A model generated the notes under the pieces. That model saw only the letters and a program-made list of their open reading frames with translations. It was not told the DNA's origin and ran no database searches. Positions 1 to 7,898 of a stretch of DNA of 64,000 nucleotides are shown here, one piece after another. How positions within the stretch are numbered: position 1 is the stretch's first letter; each line of letters begins with the position of its first letter. This DNA is from Chitinophaga sp. YR627 (GTDB lineage Bacteria; Bacteroidota; Bacteroidia; Chitinophagales; Chitinophagaceae): positions 424,666 to 488,665 of the forward strand of contig NZ_FOUX01000007.1 of the NCBI RefSeq assembly GCF_900114995.1, in the 5' to 3' direction. A program made the translations under genes and the position numbers.

Positions 1-855
1 ATGGTCCAGGCTACCGTCGGAGATGTATATGACCTGGTAGTACATGACTTACAGGAAGCAGCCTCTCTGATGGACCCATTGCAGATCATACGTAAAGATT
101 TTCATATCAACCAGCCAGCTATTCATATTCTGCTGTCAAGGGTATTCCTCTATATGGAAAGATGGAAAGAAAGTGTGGCAGAAGCTAACAAGGTATTTGA
201 ACAGGGTGGTAAGCTGATAGACATGACTACCCTGGATACGAAATCGGGTAACTGGCTCAATTACAATAACGCGGAAGTAGAGTGGGTGTTTGGTGGTAAT
301 ACACAGGCCGATCAGAGCACTTACACACCGTCAGCAATGTTCCTTTCAACATATGATGCAACGAACGATGCAAGGTACAGAGTGGGATTTTCTGTGTTAA
401 ATACAGGCGTACCACTGGTGTCAAAACTGCCTACAGGGTCCGATCTGGCGCAGACTTTACGTTCCTCAGAAGCGTTGCTGAACAGGGCCGAAGCAAGCGT
501 GCAACTAGACGACCTGGGTGGTGCATTGAAAGACCTGAATGACCTGCGCCGTAAGCGTATTGCCGGATACGCGAATGAAGTAATTGGCGATAAGGCTACT
601 TTGTTGCAGGCGATAAGAGACGAGCGTCGTAAAGAGTTCGCTTACGAAGGTTTCCGTTGGTTTGATCTGCGTCGTTATGGTATGCCTGAAATCTCACATC
701 GTTATCAGCATGACCTGGGAGAGAGCGTATTACAATACAAACTCACAAAAAATGACGCTATGTATGTATTGCCTTTCCCTACAAGTGTGCTGCTGAAGAA
801 TCCAGGTCTTATACAGAGCGCATCTGGTCAGATGCCTGACAGAATCGGACAATAA
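1..855 (+). CDS. SusD/RagB family outer-membrane lipoprotein, 3' part
   Basis: This is the C-terminal part of a SusD-type glycan-binding lipoprotein, which caps a SusC TonB-dependent transporter at the outer membrane. The frame is open from base 1, so the start, signal peptide and TPR-like N-terminus lie outside the window. Visible hallmarks are the late-SusD segment with EALLNRAEASVQL, LNDLRRKRI and RDERRKEFAYEGFRWFDLRRYG, followed by the usual short tail with YVLPFPTSVLLKNPGL. The SusC partner is presumably just upstream, outside the window. A lipoprotein gene follows 27 nt after the stop, probably in the same operon. The substrate cannot be told. Confidence 0.9.
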   Translation: MVQATVGDVYDLVVHDLQEAASLMDPLQIIRKDFHINQPAIHILLSRVFLYMERWKESVAEANKVFEQGGKLIDMTTLDTKSGNWLNYNNAEVEWVFGGNTQADQSTYTPSAMFLSTYDATNDARYRVGFSVLNTGVPLVSKLPTGSDLAQTLRSSEALLNRAEASVQLDDLGGALKDLNDLRRKRIAGYANEVIGDKATLLQAIRDERRKEFAYEGFRWFDLRRYGMPEISHRYQHDLGESVLQYKLTKNDAMYVLPFPTSVLLKNPGLIQSASGQMPDRIGQ

Positions 856-882
856 TAACACTAACAAGCAATTCATTCATCT

Positions 883-1806
883 ATGAAGCATATATTTATT
901 ATCACCTGTCTTTGCAGTACCGTGCTGTTCTCCTGTAAAAAAGACACAGCTATTGGGCCGGATATAGATGTACCGGCAGACTACGTACTGCCACAGGGCG
1001 ATGCTCCGGCGGAAGCCAATAATAAAATTCAATCCCTTTACAATACATACGGCTCTTACTTCCTGTATAATTTTACACAGCGGGATTTTTTATGGGTACC
1101 ATCCACCGGCGGAGGAAATTCGAAGATTGATACAGCAGTGCTGGCAAACCCTGCCTACACAATGGATATGCTGAATTTCCTGGATGATATCTGGCTGAAG
1201 TTTTTACCTGAAGACTTCAAAAAATCTCAGGGTATTCCCTATCGTGTATTTATGGCAGATACTATTAAACAGTACCGTGTAGGGTATCCTCCGGGAAGAG
1301 AATATCTGTATTTTGACTACAAGGTAATAGGAAAATCCATCGCCTTTGCCGGTATGAACGCATCGCTCCGTACGATGTCATCAGCTGATAAAGTGGCAAA
1401 AAGGAATATATTGATACAGGTTATCTGGAACTACTATATCCAGAACAACATCATGGATTTTCCAGCTGCTTTCTATGATATCAGTGATTATGTGACTTAC
1501 CCGGCATCTCCGATCAATGCGTCTAACCCGGCGAATGTTGATGCATTCAGACAAAGAGGATTTATGCCAACATCTTATGCGGCAAACGGAAATCCATCTG
1601 AGTGGTACTATGGTACCTATTCATGGCCACAGGCAAAAAGTAATGATCAGACAACATACCTTCTTGCTATCCTGACACGTACTGACGCGCAGATGGCATC
1701 ATATCTTTCATATCCTATGATCAAACAGAAGTTCGACTTATTAGTGAACTACTATAAGTCCAAATTCAATATTGACGTACGCGCCATCGCGAACGCCACT
1801 TATTGA
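883..1806 (+). CDS. SusD-associated lipoprotein, degenerate relative of putative zinc metallopeptidases
   Basis: 307 aa. The N-terminus MKHIFIITCLCSTVLFSC is a lipoprotein signal with Cys18 as the lipidated residue. Overall order and the C-terminal pattern (DFPAAFYDIS, then FRQRGFMPTSYA, then a final MIKQKFDLLVNYYKSKFNIDV) resemble the Bacteroidota family called putative zinc-binding metallopeptidase or substrate import-associated zinc metallohydrolase, normally encoded next to SusD. Where that family has its HExxH zinc motif, this protein reads LIQVIWNYYIQNN, so no HExxH is present. I infer a non-catalytic, possibly binding, role at the cell surface. Family placement is by remembered pattern and is moderately sure; loss of HExxH is seen directly. 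Confidence 0.7.
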   Translation: MKHIFIITCLCSTVLFSCKKDTAIGPDIDVPADYVLPQGDAPAEANNKIQSLYNTYGSYFLYNFTQRDFLWVPSTGGGNSKIDTAVLANPAYTMDMLNFLDDIWLKFLPEDFKKSQGIPYRVFMADTIKQYRVGYPPGREYLYFDYKVIGKSIAFAGMNASLRTMSSADKVAKRNILIQVIWNYYIQNNIMDFPAAFYDISDYVTYPASPINASNPANVDAFRQRGFMPTSYAANGNPSEWYYGTYSWPQAKSNDQTTYLLAILTRTDAQMASYLSYPMIKQKFDLLVNYYKSKFNIDVRAIANATY

Positions 1807-1815
1807 TCCCTAACC

Positions 1816-1856
1816 CTTCCAATTGTCCGGGGCTTCAGTCCCCGGGCAACTGGAAG
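1816..1856. other. Strong intergenic hairpin without a clear T-tract
   Basis: CTTCCA (1816-1821) pairs with TGGAAG (1851-1856). The stem continues through TTG/CAA and a fully paired CCGGGG/CCCCGG around a 7-nt loop, with one A:C mismatch and one G:T wobble. It separates the SusD operon from the ABC operon. No T-run follows on either strand, so it may be an RNA-stabilising or attenuating structure rather than a classical intrinsic terminator. Confidence 0.5.
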
Positions 1857-1944
1857 CTGGTTACTCCCAGATCTTTATTGTTGCTGGTAATTGTGTAAGC
1901 CGCGCTTACGCCTGCTATTTTATTTATTAAACAATCCGTAATGA

Positions 1945-2874
1945 ATGGAACATACTATCGTAAAAGTTGAAAACTTATCTCACCGTTACGCATCACAGTG
2001 GGCGGTAAGAGATATAAATTTTGAGATCAGCAGCCAGGGAGTTGTGGGACTACTAGGTTCTAACGGAGCTGGTAAATCTACCACAATGAATATTATCTGT
2101 GGGGTGCTGAAGCAGTCTAAAGGGGAAGTCTTTATCAATGGCGTCAACCTGAAAGAAGACCCTGTGGCTGCTAAACGCAATATTGGCTTTATGCCGCAGA
2201 AACTGCCCTTGTATCTCGACTTTACGGTAGAGGAATACCTGACCTATTGTGCGGAACTGAGGATGGTAGAGAAAACGCAGATAAAGAAAGCCGTGGCCGA
2301 TGCGCTGGAAAGGTGTGGTGTGGCGCATTTCAGAGAGCGTCTGTTACGTAACCTCTCCGGCGGTTATCAGCAGCGTGTAGGTATCGCACAGGCGATCGTA
2401 CACAATCCGAAGTTTGTGGTACTGGACGAACCGACCAATGGTCTCGATCCGAACCAGATCGTGGAAGTACGTAACCTGATCAAACAGATCGCACTGGACC
2501 GTGCCGTACTGCTTTCTACGCACATTCTCACAGAGGTACAGGCTACCTGCAGAGAGATCAAAATGATCGAAGAAGGACAGATGGTATTCTCCGGTTCACT
2601 GGAAATGTTTGATAACTATATAGAGCCGAATACCCTTGTAGTAACGCTGGATACGCCTCCTGTAAGTGATGCCCTGATGAGTGTGGAAGGTATCAGATCA
2701 GTGGAGCAGATAGCTCCTTTCCGATACCGTCTGGGGTATGATGGTGAAAAGAAGACACCACAACGCTTTGCTGCTGCCAGTGTGAGCCAGGATTGGGGAC
2801 TGATGGAACTGATCATCGAGAAGAGTTCACTGGATGAAGTATTTGCCAGACTGTCGAAGAAAAAAAATAAATAA
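1945..2874 (+). CDS. ABC transporter ATP-binding protein, GldA-like
   Basis: 309 aa cytoplasmic ATPase that would power the permease encoded 20 nt downstream. Walker A is GSNGAGKST (residues 38-46), the signature is LSGGYQQR, Walker B plus D-loop is VVLDEPTNGLDP, and the switch His is in LLSTHILTEV. The C-terminal ~80 residues form the usual extension of ABC-2 type exporters. Because the next protein carries a GldG-like region, this is probably the counterpart of GldA, the ATPase of the gliding-associated ABC system of Bacteroidota. A more general ABC-2 exporter role cannot be excluded. First gene of a co-directional block that continues to 10736. Confidence 0.88.
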   Translation: MEHTIVKVENLSHRYASQWAVRDINFEISSQGVVGLLGSNGAGKSTTMNIICGVLKQSKGEVFINGVNLKEDPVAAKRNIGFMPQKLPLYLDFTVEEYLTYCAELRMVEKTQIKKAVADALERCGVAHFRERLLRNLSGGYQQRVGIAQAIVHNPKFVVLDEPTNGLDPNQIVEVRNLIKQIALDRAVLLSTHILTEVQATCREIKMIEEGQMVFSGSLEMFDNYIEPNTLVVTLDTPPVSDALMSVEGIRSVEQIAPFRYRLGYDGEKKTPQRFAAASVSQDWGLMELIIEKSSLDEVFARLSKKKNK

Positions 2875-2894
2875 ATCTGATAACAAGATATTCA

Positions 2895-5198
2895 ATGAGA
2901 CGTATTTTTAAGATCGCCAAGGCAGAATTGTTCACCTTGTTCTATTCGCCGATTGCCTGGATGATATTGGTGGTTTTCACCTTCCAGACAGGAATGGCCT
3001 TTGCAGAGCATTTGCAGGAGGCTGTTCGTTCCAAGAACATCGGCTTTGGTAATTCCTTTATTACAGCCGGTATTTTCTCTGGTCAACTTGGTTTATTTAC
3101 GACCGTTCAGGGTTATCTCTACCTGTATATGCCGCTGCTGACTATGGGTCTGATGAGCCGTGAACTGAGCAGTGGTTCCATTAAATTATTGTACTCTTCA
3201 CCTGTAACCTCTGCACAGATCATTTATGGCAAATTCACGGCCATGATGCTCTATAGCCTGATGCTGATCGGTGTGCTGCTGATATATGTAGTGATAGGCA
3301 TGTGTACAGTAGAAAACTTTGAGCTGGCTCCCGTATTATCAGGCTTATTGTCATTATACCTGCTGCTGTGTGCTTATGCGGCTATTGGTCTGTTTATGTC
3401 ATGTCTTACTTCCTATCAGGTAGTTGCTGCATTAGGTACCCTGGTGCTGCTGGCTGCACTCAGTTATATGAAACAGGTAGGGCAGGATATTGATTTTGTC
3501 CGTGACATTACTTACTGGTTGTCTATTTCCGGTCGTTGTAATGAGATGATCATGGGCCTGATCTGTAGCGAAGACGTCCTGTATTTCATTATCGTGATCG
3601 CTATGTTCCTCACCCTGAGCATTCAGAAGTTACAGGCTAACCGTACGCATGCGTCATTCGCGACAGTATGGGGAAAGTACGCGATAGTTGTAGTGGCGGC
3701 GATGGCGCTGGGATATGCTACTTCCCGTCCTATCCTCATGGCTTATTGTGATACCACAGAGACGAAACGTAATACACTGACGCCAAACAGCCAGGCTGTG
3801 ATGGCCAAACTCGATGGAGATCTGACGATCACTACTTATGTGAATATCCTCGACAGAGAATATTACAACGGTATTCCCAGTCAGGTAAATGAAGATAAAG
3901 AGCGTTTAAAACAGTATATCCGTTTCAAACCGGAAACTAAACTGAAGTACGTTTATTACTACGATAAACCAAGCAATAATCCGCGACTGGACTTTGTCTA
4001 TAAGAATAAAACCCTTGCTGAAATGGCGGCGAAGGAAGCTGAGATCCGTGACCTGGATATCAACATGTTCCTGACGCCTGAGCAGATCAAAAAACAGGTG
4101 AACCTGACCGATGAAGGTAATACCTTTGTTCGTTTGGTGGAGAGAGGTAACGGACAGAAAGCCTGGTTGAGGATCTACGAGGATATGATGAAATTCCCTA
4201 ACGAAGGAGAAGTAACTGCCATGTTCAAGAGAATGGTGATGAAACTGCCTAAAATTGGTTTCCTGCAGGGACACGGAGAAAGAAGTATCGAGGGAGACAG
4301 AATTAAAGACTATACACTCTTCTCTTCTGTAAAGACTTTCCGTTATGCACTGACCAATCAGGGTTGCGACGTGGAATCACTGGACCTGACAGGTGATAAA
4401 GAAATTCCAAAAGGTATCGATATCATTGTTATTTCAGATATGAAAGAAGCACTGGATAGCGCTACCAAAAAGAAACTGGACGTATATATCGCAAACGGCG
4501 GTAACCTCGCTGTTACATTGAAACCAGGTTCTCCTGTAATGGAAGCTTTTATTGAGCAGTTTGGCGTAAAAACTATACCTGGTCAGTTGGTGCAGCCTAA
4601 ACAGGACGTAGCAGCGAACGTTGTTATGTCAGTTGCAACACCGGCAGCTGAGAAAATCGCACCGATATACAAACTGATGCGCGAGCAACGCAGATATGTA
4701 GGAATGGTGAAGGGCGCTGGTCTGTTATTTAGTCCTGAGAAAGGCTTTAAGGCAGTACCTGTATTGCAGACCGTAGATACCATGAAAACATGGAATGAAG
4801 TTAAAACGATCGACTTCGTCAATGATTCTGCCTGGGTGGACGAAGCAGCTGGTGAAAAAGTAGACAGCTTTGTAACTGCCTATGCCCTGTCGAGAAAAGT
4901 AGGTAACAAAGAACAGCGTATCATGATCCTGGGAGACGCTGATTGTATCAGTAACGGCGGTATGAATCCACCGATCAGACGTTATGGTGCCTCTAACTTT
5001 TCACTGATCCCTGGCATGTTCCATTGGTTATCTTATGGTACTGTACCGGTGGATGTAAGTCGTCCGCCTTCTACTGATAACGATATTTTCCTGACCAAAG
5101 AAGGTGTAAAAGGTTTGAAATACTTCCTCATGTGGGTTATTCCGGGTATTTTGCTGATAGGTAGCACTATCTTATTGATCAGAAGAAAAAGAAAGTAA
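2895..5198 (+). CDS. ABC-2 permease fused to GldG-like domain
   Basis: 767 aa inner-membrane protein. Residues ~1-240 hold about six hydrophobic segments of an ABC-2 permease (GldF-like), with the conserved MPLLTMGLMSRELSSGSIKLLYSSPV. After a further membrane segment (~residues 257-275) comes a large extracytoplasmic GldG/ABC_transp_aux-type region, including KIGFLQGHGER and IDIIVISDMKEALDSATKKKLDVYIANGGNL. It ends with a C-terminal anchor (YFLMWVIPGILLIGSTILLI) and a basic tail. In Flavobacterium GldF and GldG are separate proteins; here they form one chain. It lies in one operon with the ATPase. Confidence 0.85.
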   Translation: MRRIFKIAKAELFTLFYSPIAWMILVVFTFQTGMAFAEHLQEAVRSKNIGFGNSFITAGIFSGQLGLFTTVQGYLYLYMPLLTMGLMSRELSSGSIKLLYSSPVTSAQIIYGKFTAMMLYSLMLIGVLLIYVVIGMCTVENFELAPVLSGLLSLYLLLCAYAAIGLFMSCLTSYQVVAALGTLVLLAALSYMKQVGQDIDFVRDITYWLSISGRCNEMIMGLICSEDVLYFIIVIAMFLTLSIQKLQANRTHASFATVWGKYAIVVVAAMALGYATSRPILMAYCDTTETKRNTLTPNSQAVMAKLDGDLTITTYVNILDREYYNGIPSQVNEDKERLKQYIRFKPETKLKYVYYYDKPSNNPRLDFVYKNKTLAEMAAKEAEIRDLDINMFLTPEQIKKQVNLTDEGNTFVRLVERGNGQKAWLRIYEDMMKFPNEGEVTAMFKRMVMKLPKIGFLQGHGERSIEGDRIKDYTLFSSVKTFRYALTNQGCDVESLDLTGDKEIPKGIDIIVISDMKEALDSATKKKLDVYIANGGNLAVTLKPGSPVMEAFIEQFGVKTIPGQLVQPKQDVAANVVMSVATPAAEKIAPIYKLMREQRRYVGMVKGAGLLFSPEKGFKAVPVLQTVDTMKTWNEVKTIDFVNDSAWVDEAAGEKVDSFVTAYALSRKVGNKEQRIMILGDADCISNGGMNPPIRRYGASNFSLIPGMFHWLSYGTVPVDVSRPPSTDNDIFLTKEGVKGLKYFLMWVIPGILLIGSTILLIRRKRK

Positions 5199-5212
5199 AA
5201 ATATTTGCTGGT

Positions 5213-6562
5213 ATGGGCTTAATGACGGATAAACAAACACTGAATGATCTGAATATCTTCGGTAAAAGCGGCACAAATGGTGGCATCTATGCCATATTCA
5301 ACCGCACGCATACAAGAGGAGGATCAGAGCTGCTGGAAGAGATGTTCCGTAATCCATTGTCGGACGTAGATGCAGTGAATGCACGTAGTACTACGATTCG
5401 TTTATTTGGAGCAAACGGGATAGCATTCCCTTATGATGCGATCTGGTTTGACGGTGCAGAGCAGTATCTACAGGATACTGATGAACGCAGCCGTCTGAGC
5501 GATCAGCAGGACAACCTGAAGAGAAAATTAAATCAGCTCATAGCAGGAGACAATGCGTATAAGGCAATTGAGAAAGGGGTAGAAAGCCTGATTGCGATCT
5601 TACAGACTACCATTCAGTTCGCTGATAACATACGCCGGCAGATGACCGGCACTCCTTACAGTAAAGAGCTGGCTGACATAGAACTACTGCTGAAGGAAAA
5701 GGAATTACAACCGATTTTACAGGAACCAGCCAGACTAAAACTACCTTTTGCCAAGGTGGCGGAGTATGATAAAATACTCCGCTTCCGGCAACGGGAGGTG
5801 ATGAGCCGTCTGCTTCGTCTGCTGTATCAGACAGACGTTTATATCTCTGTAGCACGTATCGCGGCAGAGAAAAATTTTTCTTTCCCGCTGGCCCTGCCGC
5901 GTGAGCAGCAAACGGTTATCCTGGAAGATTTTTACCATCCTTCGTTAACGACGCCTGTTGCGAATACCATCAACATTACGCCATCCAGTAATGTGATCTT
6001 TCTGACAGGTGCGAACATGGCAGGTAAATCTACCTTCATGAAGGCCCTGGGCATCTGTATGTACCTGGGGCAGATGGGCTTTCCTATACCGGCTGCTAAA
6101 ATGGAGTTTTCGGTAAGGGATGGCATTTTCACCACCATCAACCTGCCGGATAACCTGAGCATGGGCGCCAGTCATTTCTATGCGGAAGTACTGCGTATTA
6201 AAAATGTGGCGAGAGAGTTAAGCAGAGATAAGTATCTGTTTGTCATCTTTGATGAATTGTTTCGCGGAACAAACGTAAAGGATGCACATGAAGCGACTAT
6301 CGCCGTTACCAGTGCGATCGCCCGCAGAAAGAACTGCATGTTTGTTGTGTCTACACACATCATTGAAGCGGGGGATGTATTGAGAGAAAAGTGTGAAAAT
6401 ATAAATTTCGTATTTCTGCCGACGCTGATGGAAGGTAATAAACCTGTATATACACATAAACTGCAATCAGGTATTACGGCTGACAGACATGGTATGGTAA
6501 TTATTAAAAACGAAGGTATCCTGGATATCCTGGCGAGAAAAAAAGTAAATAAGAACGCATGA
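5213..6562 (+). CDS. MutS-related ATPase, copy 1 (no mismatch-recognition domain)
   Basis: 449 aa. It resembles only the core/lever and ATPase part of MutS. Walker A GANMAGKS is at residues 266-273, and the later motifs are SHFYAEVLRIKNVA, FVIFDELFRGTNVKDA and FVVSTHI. The N-terminal mismatch-binding and connector domains of MutS are absent, so classical mismatch repair is unlikely. A second start at 5222 (MTDKQTL) matches the N-terminus of the next gene (ADKQTL) and may be the real one. The stop overlaps the next start as ATGA (6559-6562), so the two proteins are translationally coupled and may form a heterodimer. Function unknown. Confidence 0.85.
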   Translation: MGLMTDKQTLNDLNIFGKSGTNGGIYAIFNRTHTRGGSELLEEMFRNPLSDVDAVNARSTTIRLFGANGIAFPYDAIWFDGAEQYLQDTDERSRLSDQQDNLKRKLNQLIAGDNAYKAIEKGVESLIAILQTTIQFADNIRRQMTGTPYSKELADIELLLKEKELQPILQEPARLKLPFAKVAEYDKILRFRQREVMSRLLRLLYQTDVYISVARIAAEKNFSFPLALPREQQTVILEDFYHPSLTTPVANTINITPSSNVIFLTGANMAGKSTFMKALGICMYLGQMGFPIPAAKMEFSVRDGIFTTINLPDNLSMGASHFYAEVLRIKNVARELSRDKYLFVIFDELFRGTNVKDAHEATIAVTSAIARRKNCMFVVSTHIIEAGDVLREKCENINFVFLPTLMEGNKPVYTHKLQSGITADRHGMVIIKNEGILDILARKKVNKNA

Positions 6563-7872
6563 GCTTTATTGCAGACAAACAAACGCTAGACGATTTGTCC
6601 TTGTTAGGCAAATTTAATCCTGGTTCTGTTTTTAGTCTTTTTAACCAGGTAAAAACCAGGGGCGCCGAGAAATTACTGGATGCTATGTTCCTTCATCCCT
6701 TATCGGATGTGGAAGCGATCAACAACAGAAGTGCTATTTTCCGCTATTTCAATGATCATCCTGTCAGCTTCCCTTTTGATGAAAAGCAGCTGGAACGTAT
6801 GGAAGCCTATATGGATGAAGGTGGTGACGGCAGCTATGTAATGGCGCTATGGGAATTGGGCCGGAAGAAGATAACAGCGGTACTGGTAAAAGACGATACA
6901 TATGACCTGACCTTAACGGGTATAGACAGCAGTATCGCTGTATTAAAGACCAGCGGAAAGCTTCTGAAACAGCTCGAGCAGGAAGGACGGGATAAAGATC
7001 AGCCATGGATAAAATGGTCAGAGATTGTACGCCTTATTACGACAGATGCACGATTGAAAGATTTTGATAAGCCTTCCAGGTCTTTAATGGACAATGTCCG
7101 CTTACATCATATGCTGACAGGCGTATTTCGTAGTCAGCTGAAGACGCTCCTTGAACTGATCTATGAAACAGATCTGTATCTGGCAGTAGCAGGAGTGGCC
7201 AAAGCAAAAGGCTTCTCCTATGCGCAGGCATTACCGAAAGAACGGAATCTGCTGGAAGCGAAGGGACTGAGACATCCGGGGCTGGATAAAGGCGTCGCGA
7301 ACTCATTATCCTTTAATACCAGTACGAATGTCCTGTTCCTGACGGGTGCAAACATGGCAGGTAAGTCAACCCTGATGAAGTCCACCGGTATCCTCATTTA
7401 TCTCGCACATATGGGATTTCCGGTAGCGGCTACAGAGGTGAAATTCTCCATACTGGATGGCATTTATTCTTCTGTGAATGTGCCTGATGACCTGAATAAG
7501 GGATATAGTCACTTCTATGCGGAAGTGCTCAGGGTGAAAAAAGTAGCGGAAGAAGTAGCTACAGATAAGTCTTTATTTGTCATCTTTGATGAGCTGTTCA
7601 AAGGTACAAACGTAAAAGATGCTTATGATGCTACCCTGGCCGTAACAGAAGCGTTCACTGATTTTACAAATTGTTTCTTTATCATTTCCACGCATATATT
7701 TGAAGTCGGACATGCATTGAATAATGGTGGATCGCAGATCGCGTTTGAATTCCTTCCAACCATCATGAACAATAACGTGCCTCAGTATACATACCAGCTG
7801 CAGAAAGGTATTACTACTGACAGACAGGGCATGATCATTATTGAGAATGAAGGAATTCTGGATATGTTATAG
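6559..7872 (+). CDS. MutS-related ATPase, copy 2 (no mismatch-recognition domain)
   Basis: 437 aa tandem paralogue of the preceding gene. It has the same short architecture: Walker A GANMAGKS at residues 263-270, SHFYAEVLRVKKVA, FVIFDELFKGTNVKDA and FIISTHI. Both copies begin with DKQTLxDL and end with ITxDRxGMxIIxNEGILDxL. The region between the start and the ATPase domain has diverged much more than the ATPase itself. It overlaps copy 1 by 4 nt. Tandem retention of both copies with intact Walker motifs suggests a two-subunit ATPase. The partner substrate is unknown. Confidence 0.85.
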   Translation: MSFIADKQTLDDLSLLGKFNPGSVFSLFNQVKTRGAEKLLDAMFLHPLSDVEAINNRSAIFRYFNDHPVSFPFDEKQLERMEAYMDEGGDGSYVMALWELGRKKITAVLVKDDTYDLTLTGIDSSIAVLKTSGKLLKQLEQEGRDKDQPWIKWSEIVRLITTDARLKDFDKPSRSLMDNVRLHHMLTGVFRSQLKTLLELIYETDLYLAVAGVAKAKGFSYAQALPKERNLLEAKGLRHPGLDKGVANSLSFNTSTNVLFLTGANMAGKSTLMKSTGILIYLAHMGFPVAATEVKFSILDGIYSSVNVPDDLNKGYSHFYAEVLRVKKVAEEVATDKSLFVIFDELFKGTNVKDAYDATLAVTEAFTDFTNCFFIISTHIFEVGHALNNGGSQIAFEFLPTIMNNNVPQYTYQLQKGITTDRQGMIIIENEGILDML

Positions 7873-7898
7873 TCTAAATTGATAATCCCTGAGGGGGG

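Noticed and set aside
5213..7872. Mismatch-repair mutS pair
   Set aside because: Both proteins are under 450 residues and lack the mismatch-recognition and connector domains, so a standard MutS1 role is not supported.
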